Part shown: one piece after another, positions 6,485 through 12,685 of the stretch
How positions within the stretch are numbered: position 1 is the stretch's first letter
Layout of the letters: each line of letters starts with the position of its first letter
Assembly: GCA_012964275.1 (NCBI GenBank)
Contig: DTUG01000072.1
Span: 1 to 16,067, forward strand
Length of the DNA: 16,067 nt
From: Fidelibacterota bacterium
Lineage (GTDB): Bacteria > Fidelibacterota > Marinisomatia > Marinisomatales > UBA1611
Direction: 5' to 3'
Made by a program: the position numbers and the translations under genes
Notes under the pieces: generated by a model
Database searches by the model: none
The model's input: the letters and a program-made list of their open reading frames with translations, nothing else
What the model was told of the DNA's origin: nothing

Positions 6485-7453
6485 TTAGTCAAATTGTATT
6501 CCCTTGTAATGTTTAATGATAGGTTCTTTTTTACCTAGATAAACTGCTATACCATCAATTCGAAAATTATGTATCCAATCGTGTTCCTGAAGATAACTGT
6601 TTACAGTTTTTTCTATTCTCCCCAGTTTAGAATGTTCCAATTTCTGCTCCGGCTCGGCAGTAAACTTTAGGGTTGATTTTACTTCTGTAAAAATCCAAAT
6701 GTCCTCCTTTTTACCTATAATATCAATTTCACCATAGGGCGAGCAATGTTGATTCATTTTTTCTATTTTAACACCCTGATCCTGTAAATATAGTGCCGCT
6801 AATTTCTCACCTAACCACCCTACCCGGTTTGTACGGCTGAGCCATTTGAACGTTGGCAAATTATTTTTAACGGGTCTAAATGATTTACGATGAATGGGTG
6901 TCGCTTTATACTCTATCAAATTCTTAAAGTGAAGGGCCGTTCCATACCCTTTGTGCTGATCCAACCCATATTCAGGGAAAATTTTAGCATAAGCCAGCAT
7001 CAGGTTATCCCGTGTCACTTTAGCCACAATAGATGCCGCCTTGATGGGATCCTGCTTATCGTCACCACCAATGATTCCTTCGTTTGGAATTATTTGATTA
7101 GGAAGCGGGTCTCCATCTATTAAAGCTCTATCGGGTTTTATCCTGAGCCGCCCTAAAGCCATTTGCATCGCTTTAAACGTAGCATTCCTGATATTGATCT
7201 TATCGATGAGTCCAACAGATGATTGTCCAATGCCAATGGCATCAGCTCTATCTTTTATTTGGGTAAAAAGATCTTCACGCTTTTTTGGCGACAATTTTTT
7301 TGAATCTCGTAATCCCTTGATTCCATGGTCATCCGGTAATATTACTGCAGCGGCTACAACAGGTCCAGCTAATGGCCCACGGCCCGCCTCATCAACTCCA
7401 GCAATTATCTCCATGGGTGTTTCCAAATTGTATTGCCATCTGTTTTCAGCCAT
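6485..7453 (-). CDS. rnhB: Ribonuclease HII fused to a YraN/UPF0102 nuclease-like domain
   Basis: The protein has 322 residues in two parts. Residues 14-200 are RNase HII, which removes ribonucleotides and RNA-DNA hybrids: GVDEAGRGPLAGP with Asp21/Glu22, Asp113 in LIDGD, Asp131 in GGDD, then AASIVAKVTRD and HKGYGT. This is about the full length of a normal RNase HII. Residues 210-320 match YraN: GWLGEKLAALYLQDQG, then YGEIDIIGKKEDIWIFTEVKS with a PD-(D/E)xK-like set Glu242, Asp244, Glu257, Lys259. The two are commonly neighbouring genes; here they are one frame without a stop. The ATG at 7453 gives the N-terminal NRWQYNLETP lead-in seen in many RNase HII proteins but overlaps the comEC tail by 49 bases; the ATG at 7414 (MEIIAGVDE) is the alternative, overlapping it by only ten. 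lepB follows 30 bases later. Confidence 0.93.
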   Translation of the reverse strand: MAENRWQYNLETPMEIIAGVDEAGRGPLAGPVVAAAVILPDDHGIKGLRDSKKLSPKKREDLFTQIKDRADAIGIGQSSVGLIDKINIRNATFKAMQMALGRLRIKPDRALIDGDPLPNQIIPNEGIIGGDDKQDPIKAASIVAKVTRDNLMLAYAKIFPEYGLDQHKGYGTALHFKNLIEYKATPIHRKSFRPVKNNLPTFKWLSRTNRVGWLGEKLAALYLQDQGVKIEKMNQHCSPYGEIDIIGKKEDIWIFTEVKSTLKFTAEPEQKLEHSKLGRIEKTVNSYLQEHDWIHNFRIDGIAVYLGKKEPIIKHYKGIQFD

Positions 7454-7745
7454 AGTGTGCCTAGTTGATCGGTACGATGTACTTGAACTCCTGACTCTAT
7501 TAATCGATTCATGACCATGGGGGAAGGATGTGAAAATTTATTACCTTCACCAATGGAAACCACAGCCAATCCAGCCTATTAAAAATTATATAAATGGGTA
7601 AAATAATTAATAATGACAATGGTCTTGTCAGAAAAAGCCAGGCAATTGTGAGAATAACCGACAGCAGCAGCGGGACCCAGAAACCTGGAATAAACATCGA
7701 AAAACAAATACCGCTGGCAAAAAGAAAACTAATTATAAAAAAGGG
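7405..7745 (-). pseudogene. comEC: comEC/rec2 remnant with large internal deletion
   Basis: Two pieces of a DNA-uptake channel protein lie end to end in different frames. The left part on the minus strand (frame 7745 to 7509) is a hydrophobic stretch with two or more membrane segments (FFIISFLFASGICFSMFIPG, then WVPLLLSVILTIAWLFL and LSLLIILPIYIIF), fitting a ComEC N-terminus. The other frame (open 7575 to 7405) reads AVVSIGEGNKFSHPSPM followed by ESGVQVHRTDQLGTLWLKTDG, which is the very end of the ComEC C-terminal metallo-beta-lactamase-like domain (consensus ISVG-N-GHP...RTD-G). A normal ComEC has roughly 700-800 residues, so about 600 codons between them are absent, including the competence membrane core and metal-binding motifs. 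The N-terminal frame has no standard start before its first helix; the only ATG is at 7697. The C-terminal end overlaps the rnhB start. Identification of the C-terminal piece is firm; the N-terminal one is inference from position and hydrophobicity. Confidence 0.72.
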
Positions 7746-7842
7746 TTAGTTTGAAAGTGAGTTTGGATTCCTGAACTTATCATAGCGGAAGCTGTAAACT
7801 ACGAATGAATTCTTTTGCAATTCCGGATTGTGCCAACAGGCT

Positions 7843-7855
7843 GTTTAGTCTAAAC
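7843..7855. promoter_or_regulatory. Perfect dyad upstream of the symporter gene
   Basis: GTTTAG-T-CTAAAC is a perfect 6-1-6 inverted repeat that ends 38 bases before the symporter ATG. A weak promoter-like pair (TTGTGC at 7829-7834 and TAAACT 17 bases later) overlaps it, so it could be an operator. Nothing else in the 148-base gap 7746-7893 stands out apart from the ribosome site AGGA (7884-7887) six bases before the ATG. Confidence 0.3.
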
Positions 7856-7893
7856 TCATGCCCTAGTTTATTATTAAATCATTAGGATAATTC

Positions 7894-9468
7894 ATGGATC
7901 GTAAAACAGCAGGTTTAATAGCATTTTCTGTCATTTCGCTTTTACTTTATAACTTCGGAGTAGGATTCTTTGAAGCGGTATGGTCTTTTCCAACCAAGCG
8001 GGCAATTCCACTTATGGTCCTTGCTCTAGTTGGCACCGGTGTGTACACTACCTTCAAGTTAGGGTTTCCCCAAATAAAATATTTGAAACACGGGATCGAT
8101 GTCACTCGCGGGATCTATGATAACCCTGATGACGAAGGTGACCTAAACCATTTTCGAGCTCTTACAACCGCACTATCAGCCACAGTTGGTATCGGTAACA
8201 TCGCAGGTGTAGCCACAGCTATTTATTACGGTGGACCCGGTGCAATGTTCTGGATGTGGGTAACAGCTTTTTTCGGTACAACATTGAAATACGCCGAATG
8301 CACTTTATCTATGCGTTATAGGGAAATGGATTCGTTAGGGTTTACCGCTGGTGGGCCCATGTATACAATTGAAAATGGTATGGGCAGGCAATGGCGCTGG
8401 TTAGCAGTAGCGTTTGCAGCTTTTGCAATCATCTGCTCTTTTGCGACGGGTAATGCGATCCAATCCTTTACCGTATCTGATCAGATCTATTCAGAAGTTG
8501 TTCAGGTGGTAGGTACTGAACACTTTTTAACTATCAAACATACTGTTTTCAGTGGTTTCGATATATCAGTTCAACAAATTATCAATGGATTAATATTGGC
8601 ATCTCTGGTAGCAATGGTCATTATTGGCGGGATAAAGCGCATAGGTCAAGTCACGGGCTATCTGGCACCAATCATGGCTATTATATATGTTATAGCTGCA
8701 TCTCTTATTCTTCTGACTCATCTAGACAAAATCGGTGGCAGTGTTGGATTGATATTCCAGATGGCATTTAATCCACCTGCCGCTATTGCAGGAACGGGCG
8801 GGGGAATTCTACTAACCATGCTTTGGGGAATTAAACGTGGATTGTATTCGAATGAAGCTGGACAGGGTTCGGCGGCAATAGCCCATTCAACAGCAAAAAC
8901 AAATTATCCGGTTCGTGAAGGTGCTGTAGCCATGCTGGGGCCATATATTGATACTATCATCATCTGTACATTGACAGGATTGGTTATCATCTGTACTGAT
9001 GCTTGGAAACATACCGAATTTTTTGCCAGTATAACAGCATCCTCAGGAGATGAATTGAAATCAGCACTTGAAGCAGGAACGTTTCAAGGTATGGAATTAC
9101 TGAATAGCAGCCGGTTAACTTCCTTTGCTTTTAAGAATGGTCTGGGATGGCTATTTAATTTTGGTGATAAAATAGTAACCTTATCTGTACTCCTTTTTGC
9201 CATATCCACGGCTATCAGTTGGTCTTTTTATGGCGACCGATCGACAGAATACCTTTTTGGTGAAAAAGCAATCAACCCTTACCGATGGATTTTTGTACTA
9301 TTCGTATTCCTGGGTGCTATTGCCAGCCTAGAAGCTGTTTGGGCATTTGGGGATGCTGCACTAGGATTTATGACTTTTCCCAACTTGATCGCGATTGTTT
9401 TTTTATCCTCCGGCCTGAAAAACATGACCCGGGATTATTTTTCCCAAGATCATGTCCCCTTTAAATAA
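7894..9468 (+). CDS. AGCS-family sodium:amino-acid (alanine/glycine) symporter
   Basis: A 524-residue polytopic inner-membrane transporter that takes up small neutral amino acids with Na+. Family signatures: TTALSATVGIGNIAGVATAI at 91-110, then YYGGPGAMFWMW; LKYAECTLSMRYRE; GGPMYTIENGMG; and GLYSNEAGQGSAAIAHSTAK at 316-335. The Asn in GNIAG and the NEAGQGS stretch belong to the substrate/Na+ site of the family. Hydrophobic segments (about ten or eleven) span the length, and the size is within the usual range. The ATG at 7894 has AGGA six bases upstream. The gene overlaps the inositol-monophosphatase-like gene by 17 bases, so the two are co-translated. Exact substrate cannot be read from sequence; alanine or glycine is the family default. 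Confidence 0.93.
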   Translation: MDRKTAGLIAFSVISLLLYNFGVGFFEAVWSFPTKRAIPLMVLALVGTGVYTTFKLGFPQIKYLKHGIDVTRGIYDNPDDEGDLNHFRALTTALSATVGIGNIAGVATAIYYGGPGAMFWMWVTAFFGTTLKYAECTLSMRYREMDSLGFTAGGPMYTIENGMGRQWRWLAVAFAAFAIICSFATGNAIQSFTVSDQIYSEVVQVVGTEHFLTIKHTVFSGFDISVQQIINGLILASLVAMVIIGGIKRIGQVTGYLAPIMAIIYVIAASLILLTHLDKIGGSVGLIFQMAFNPPAAIAGTGGGILLTMLWGIKRGLYSNEAGQGSAAIAHSTAKTNYPVREGAVAMLGPYIDTIIICTLTGLVIICTDAWKHTEFFASITASSGDELKSALEAGTFQGMELLNSSRLTSFAFKNGLGWLFNFGDKIVTLSVLLFAISTAISWSFYGDRSTEYLFGEKAINPYRWIFVLFVFLGAIASLEAVWAFGDAALGFMTFPNLIAIVFLSSGLKNMTRDYFSQDHVPFK

Positions 9469-10243
9469 CGAATCTATTCTAAAAATAGCAACGGAAGCGG
9501 CTGTATCCGCTTCGCATATAATTATGGATGGCCTAGGTGTACCTAGGAAAGCGGACCATAAAGGCCGTACCAATCTTGTAACGGATATTGACCGCAAGTC
9601 AGAACAAATCATCAAATCAAAGATCAGAGCCCAATTTCCTGATCATGATATTCTTGCGGAAGAATCAGAAAAAGAAATTATGGGCTCAGATTATTGCTGG
9701 TTTATTGATCCTTTGGATGGTACGACAAATTTTATTCATGGCTACCCCTCGTTTGCAGTATCCATAGCACTATTTTACAAAAACGTACCACTGATAGGAG
9801 TTGTTGTAGAAATGCCAGATATTAAGATTTATACAGCCATTAAGGATAAAGGAGCCTGGTGCGAAGAACAATCCATTTTCTGTTCCGAGACTCCAACATT
9901 AGAAAAGAGTTTATTGGTTACGGGTTTCGGATATCAACATGGCGAGAATTGGGAATCAAACATGAAATTGTTCAAGCACTTTACCGATACAACACAAGGG
10001 GTCCGCCGTTTGGGAGCCGCAGCGGTAGATCTTTGCCATGTAGCATCTGGAAAAGTGGACGGATTTTGGGAATTTGACCTAAAGCCATGGGATACCGCGG
10101 CAGGAATACTGATAGCCGCTGAAGCCGGTGCAATTGTATCCAGGTTGGACGGGTCGGATTATTCTATTTTTGACGATCAGATATTGGCTTCTAATGGAAG
10201 CGTCCACAAGGAAATGATTGACCAGATCAAAGAATTCCTGTGA
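9452..10243 (+). CDS. suhB: Inositol monophosphatase family protein
   Basis: A 263-residue Mg2+-dependent phosphatase of the FIG superfamily, acting on inositol-1-phosphate or related sugar phosphates in the cytoplasm. Metal and catalytic residues are all visible: Glu70 in DILAEES, Asp86 and Asp89 in WFIDPLDGTTNFIHGYP, and Asp214 in WEFDLKPWDTAAG; NLVTDIDRKSE precedes them as usual. Length and spacing match E. coli SuhB (Glu67, Asp84, Asp87, Asp212). The ATG lies 17 bases inside the end of the symporter gene with no separate ribosome site, so translation is probably coupled. The stop is seven bases from the stop of a convergent gene. The symbol suhB is by family; whether it acts on inositol phosphate, or has SuhB's accessory rRNA role, is not shown here. 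Confidence 0.93.
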   Translation: MSPLNNESILKIATEAAVSASHIIMDGLGVPRKADHKGRTNLVTDIDRKSEQIIKSKIRAQFPDHDILAEESEKEIMGSDYCWFIDPLDGTTNFIHGYPSFAVSIALFYKNVPLIGVVVEMPDIKIYTAIKDKGAWCEEQSIFCSETPTLEKSLLVTGFGYQHGENWESNMKLFKHFTDTTQGVRRLGAAAVDLCHVASGKVDGFWEFDLKPWDTAAGILIAAEAGAIVSRLDGSDYSIFDDQILASNGSVHKEMIDQIKEFL

Positions 10244-10250
10244 GATATAT

Positions 10251-10931
10251 TTATTTGAACTGGTCCCGGAACTGTTTTTCAGTCCAGATTGCATCAATGG
10301 AAAGAATTTTACGGCTAATTGGATCAGTCTGAATTATTTCCATTACACTCCAATGATAAGTGGGACCTCCTTCTTTGACTACACCATCCCATTGATAATG
10401 CAGGAGCATTTTATTTTTCCTGGAAAAATAATCTAATACTTCTAAGTCGTATTCATACCAGCGGTCATTATATTTCTGTATATCACTTATAAAAGAATCA
10501 AGACCTTGTTTTAATTGATTTTTTACCAGGGGAAGTTTCACAGTCTTGAACTCATTTGTATCCCTTGTAAAAACTATCTCAATGGTGTCCCCTTCAGCAC
10601 CGAAGAAGTTAAGCTTCTCGGAATATATATTATCTTTACTTGCTTTAACCCCGTTTACCTCGAGAATTATATCGTCTTTATTGAGCAGTGAGTCTGCTGC
10701 ACCAAAGGGTGAAACCGATGATACTCTGAGACCTTTGCTATCTATATTTGTACTGATTCCCAAGCCAATATAAGGCATTTGATTATATACAAAATTTGGG
10801 TCAAGATACAATGATACCGAATCGACTTTGCCACCATATCGTACGTCCAGAAAGTCCAGAATCATCTGTTCTTTTTTGGTCTGACTGAAAAGAAGATTTG
10901 AGAATGTTAAAAGGAAAATGACAGAATGCAT
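10251..10931 (-). CDS. Exported PDZ-domain protein, possibly PDZ inserted in an NTF2-like fold
   Basis: A 226-residue protein beginning with a signal peptide (MHSVIFLLTFSNLLFSQ), so it acts in the periplasm or on the cell surface. Residues about 52-137 are a PDZ domain: YIGLGISTN, then LRVSSVSPFGAADSLLNKDDIILEVNG, a classic 'pocket, GAA, L--GD-I--VNG' pattern, ending in IEIVFTRD. No protease domain is attached. The flanks (20-50: MILDFLDVRYGGKVDSVSLYL; 143-226: Y-x-V-LHYQWDGVVKEGG and SIDAIWTEKQFRDQF) together resemble the helix and sheet of a SnoaL/NTF2-like domain, which would make the PDZ an insert; this is inference. The start ATG follows an in-frame TAG 36 bases upstream. It converges on the phosphatase gene. 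A role in binding peptide C-termini or small ligands is plausible but unproven. Confidence 0.78.
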   Translation of the reverse strand: MHSVIFLLTFSNLLFSQTKKEQMILDFLDVRYGGKVDSVSLYLDPNFVYNQMPYIGLGISTNIDSKGLRVSSVSPFGAADSLLNKDDIILEVNGVKASKDNIYSEKLNFFGAEGDTIEIVFTRDTNEFKTVKLPLVKNQLKQGLDSFISDIQKYNDRWYEYDLEVLDYFSRKNKMLLHYQWDGVVKEGGPTYHWSVMEIIQTDPISRKILSIDAIWTEKQFRDQFK

Positions 10932-11011
10932 AGGAATTTGGTCATCAACTGTTATAAATATCTTCTAAATAAATGTGTACAAACAAGCACAAAATGTTTG
11001 ACTGATTTCAT

Positions 11012-11204
11012 AGGAATAATTATGAATAAAAACCAAAATATTGAGACTGAAATGCTTGATAATTATCCTTCAGATTATTAGATTAAATCAAGGACAGAAA
11101 AGGAAAAAGAACTTGTTCTTGGACCTAAGAAGTCCGAACCTAACGAGCTGGAGCGAAAGCAAAGGAGAAACTTGAAGGTTTTAGTTAATCTGAAAGGGAG
11201 TTAG
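11012..11204 (+). CDS. Small charged ORF with good ribosome site, interrupted by an in-frame amber codon
   Basis: AGGA (11012-11015) lies six bases before ATG 11022, the same spacing as the symporter and secreted amidohydrolase genes. The frame encodes MNKNQNIETEMLDNYPSDY, then TAG at 11079-11081, then 40 further open codons (IKSRTEKEKELVLGPKK..., ending LKVLVNLKGS) to TAG 11202-11204, only six bases before a strong terminator stem. The continuation is rich in Lys, Glu and Arg. If the first TAG were sense, the product would be 60 residues. Readings: a small gene broken by a nonsense mutation or sequencing error, a real 19-residue peptide followed by structured 3' RNA, or a small RNA (GGAC/GTCC and CCTAAC/GTTAGG can pair). 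No family recognised. Confidence 0.4.
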
Positions 11205-11210
11205 GATATG

Positions 11211-11257
11211 AGCCGGAGAAGAAAATTCGTCAAGAGTTGGATTCTCCGGCTTTTTTT
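11211..11257 (+). terminator. Rho-independent terminator
   Basis: AGCCGGAGAA (11211-11220) pairs perfectly with TTCTCCGGCT (11242-11251) in a ten-base GC-rich stem with a 21-base loop, followed at once by seven T. It is oriented to stop plus-strand transcription and lies six bases past the end of the small charged frame, which implies a transcript arising to its left between about 10932 and 11022. Confidence 0.85.
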
Positions 11258-11367
11258 ATAATGATACAATTTTCACTTCAGACTCTTTCATCCCGTTTAA
11301 ATATCATTGATATATCATAGTTAACAATCAGGTAAACAAACATTTGAAATTATTTTTAAATTTTGAA

Positions 11368-11549
11368 ATGAAAGAAAGGAAAAAAATAGGGGCAAAAATA
11401 AAATTCAGGATCTACTTGATACAATTAATGCAGATCCTTTTGCTTATTTTTTGAAACCTTTAGAAAATGTAGCTGATTTCCCGAATAAAGTTGTTAGCGG
11501 GCTGGAAAAATTACTGGAAAGCCCCTTTCATGGCGATAATAAACCTTGA
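11368..11549 (+). pseudogene. Coding-like short frame, apparently frameshifted at a run of seven A
   Basis: From about 11400 to a TGA at 11547-11549 one frame reads IQDLLDTINADPFAYFLKP then LENVADFPNKVVSGLEKLLE, an amphipathic helical sequence with natural-looking composition. It has no in-frame ATG, GTG or TTG after the upstream TGA. An ATG at 11368 opens the neighbouring frame (MKERKK), and a -1 step within the seven-A tract 11380-11386 would join the two into a protein of about 60 residues. No ribosome site is visible before the ATG. It may be a homopolymer sequencing error, a slippage-dependent gene, or a decayed one. No family recognised. Confidence 0.35.
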
Positions 11550-11574
11550 AATAAAATAATCGTTTAATTCATAT

Positions 11575-11736
11575 TTGAATTTTATCACCCGAAATTTTTC
11601 AGTACCCATTTGTTTCCTGGTTGGTATCTACACACTGATCATGGATTATAACACCATTATACCACTGAGTTGTTTTGGTATCGCCTTGTTCTGGACATTA
11701 CATTTTCTTTTCATCCAGAAAAGTTCATCAGATTGA
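11575..11736 (+). CDS. Very small two-helix membrane protein, TTG start
   Basis: A 53-codon frame from TTG 11575 to TGA 11734-11736. The sequence begins MNFITRNFSVPICFLVGIYT and has two hydrophobic segments (about residues 10-24 and 29-46, separated by MDYNT), ending in a polar tail QKSSSD. A TAA lies 15 bases upstream of the TTG, and no ATG gives both helices. No Shine-Dalgarno is visible. It begins 25 bases after the preceding coding-like frame and its last nine bases overlap the 3' end of the convergent methyltransferase gene. Membrane-protein composition is the main support; it could be chance in AT-rich DNA. Confidence 0.4.
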   Translation: MNFITRNFSVPICFLVGIYTLIMDYNTIIPLSCFGIALFWTLHFLFIQKSSSD

Positions 11737-12612
11737 TTCATTCTCAAGTGTATTTTGTATTAACTGAATAGTTTTCGGCGTAGAGCCACAGCAGGCACCA
11801 ACCACATTAGCACCCATATCAGCATATCCTTTAATAGCAGACGAAAATTCATTATCAGATACCATTTCAGTAATGTGCCCATCTTTGGACGGCATGGAAA
11901 CACCGGTATTAGGATAGACACCCCAGGAGCCGGACCACATTTCATTTAATACTTTAAGTGCATGATCTAATATACTTATCAATGTGCAGTTTATAAGAAT
12001 GATATCAATATTATTTTTCGCTAAGTATTTAATTGCATTTTTCAAATCGCTTCCATCCAAAAGGTGATCCTTGTCCTTAAGTATCAGACTGACCCAACGA
12101 GGGATATTTATTGCCGAAGATGCTGATATAGCAGCTTTGATTTCTTGCAAACAGCCCATGGTCTCGAACAATAGAACATCCACACCTGCATTCTCCAGCC
12201 ATTCCGAGAGCTGGACGAATTCATTCTCAGCAGTAGTATATCCCGGAAATAGTTCTGGTGAATAGCAATCTTCCAAGGGCGCAATGGAACCGGCTATAAT
12301 AGTATATTCCTTCCTTCCCGCTCGCCTAGCCAACGATACAGCGGCGTTCAAACTTTTTAAGGCTCTTTTTGTCGAATCAGTATTCGTAAAACCACTTTTT
12401 AAATATGTCCGGGGTGTGGTTCGAAATGTATTTGTGGTCAAAATATCGGCCCCGGCGTTCACATAATCCTGATGAATCTGTATTACAGTCTCCGGATGCG
12501 TAAGGTTGGCATCTCCAGACCAAAGTGGTAAAGGCAAATTTACACTGCGGCGAATTAATTCTGTGCCCATGGCCCCATCCAATATGTAAGGTTTAATTCT
12601 TTTCTTTTTCAT
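11728..12612 (-). CDS. Homocysteine S-methyltransferase family protein
   Basis: A 294-residue stand-alone Hcy-methyltransferase domain, which moves a methyl group to a thiol (homocysteine or selenohomocysteine) using Zn2+ to activate the acceptor. The barrel starts with ILDGAMGTELIRR at 10-22, followed by ADILTTNTFRTTP at 55-67. The zinc ligands are all visible: Cys209 in LINCT and Cys274/Cys275 in GACCGSTP. There is no folate-, cobalamin- or activation domain, so it is not full MetH; S-methylmethionine (MmuM-type) or betaine are possible donors and cannot be told apart here, or it could pair with a separate cobalamin protein. Start ATG 12612, 31 bases from the ATG of the divergent amidohydrolase frame. 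Its 3' end overlaps a tiny convergent membrane ORF. Confidence 0.9.
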   Translation of the reverse strand: MKKKRIKPYILDGAMGTELIRRSVNLPLPLWSGDANLTHPETVIQIHQDYVNAGADILTTNTFRTTPRTYLKSGFTNTDSTKRALKSLNAAVSLARRAGRKEYTIIAGSIAPLEDCYSPELFPGYTTAENEFVQLSEWLENAGVDVLLFETMGCLQEIKAAISASSAINIPRWVSLILKDKDHLLDGSDLKNAIKYLAKNNIDIILINCTLISILDHALKVLNEMWSGSWGVYPNTGVSMPSKDGHITEMVSDNEFSSAIKGYADMGANVVGACCGSTPKTIQLIQNTLENESI

Positions 12613-12685
12613 TTAAGAAATCATGGAATAATTAGATTAATTTATGAACAAATTACGTACATCATTGTACCCAAAAGGAATACTT

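Noticed and set aside
7194..7514. 106-codon open frame on the plus strand
   Set aside because: It is opposite the conserved RNase HII start and the comEC tail; its composition is low complexity and unrelated to any family.
10218..10436. Short plus-strand frame after the phosphatase gene
   Set aside because: It overlaps the end of the phosphatase in another frame and runs antisense to the PDZ protein gene.
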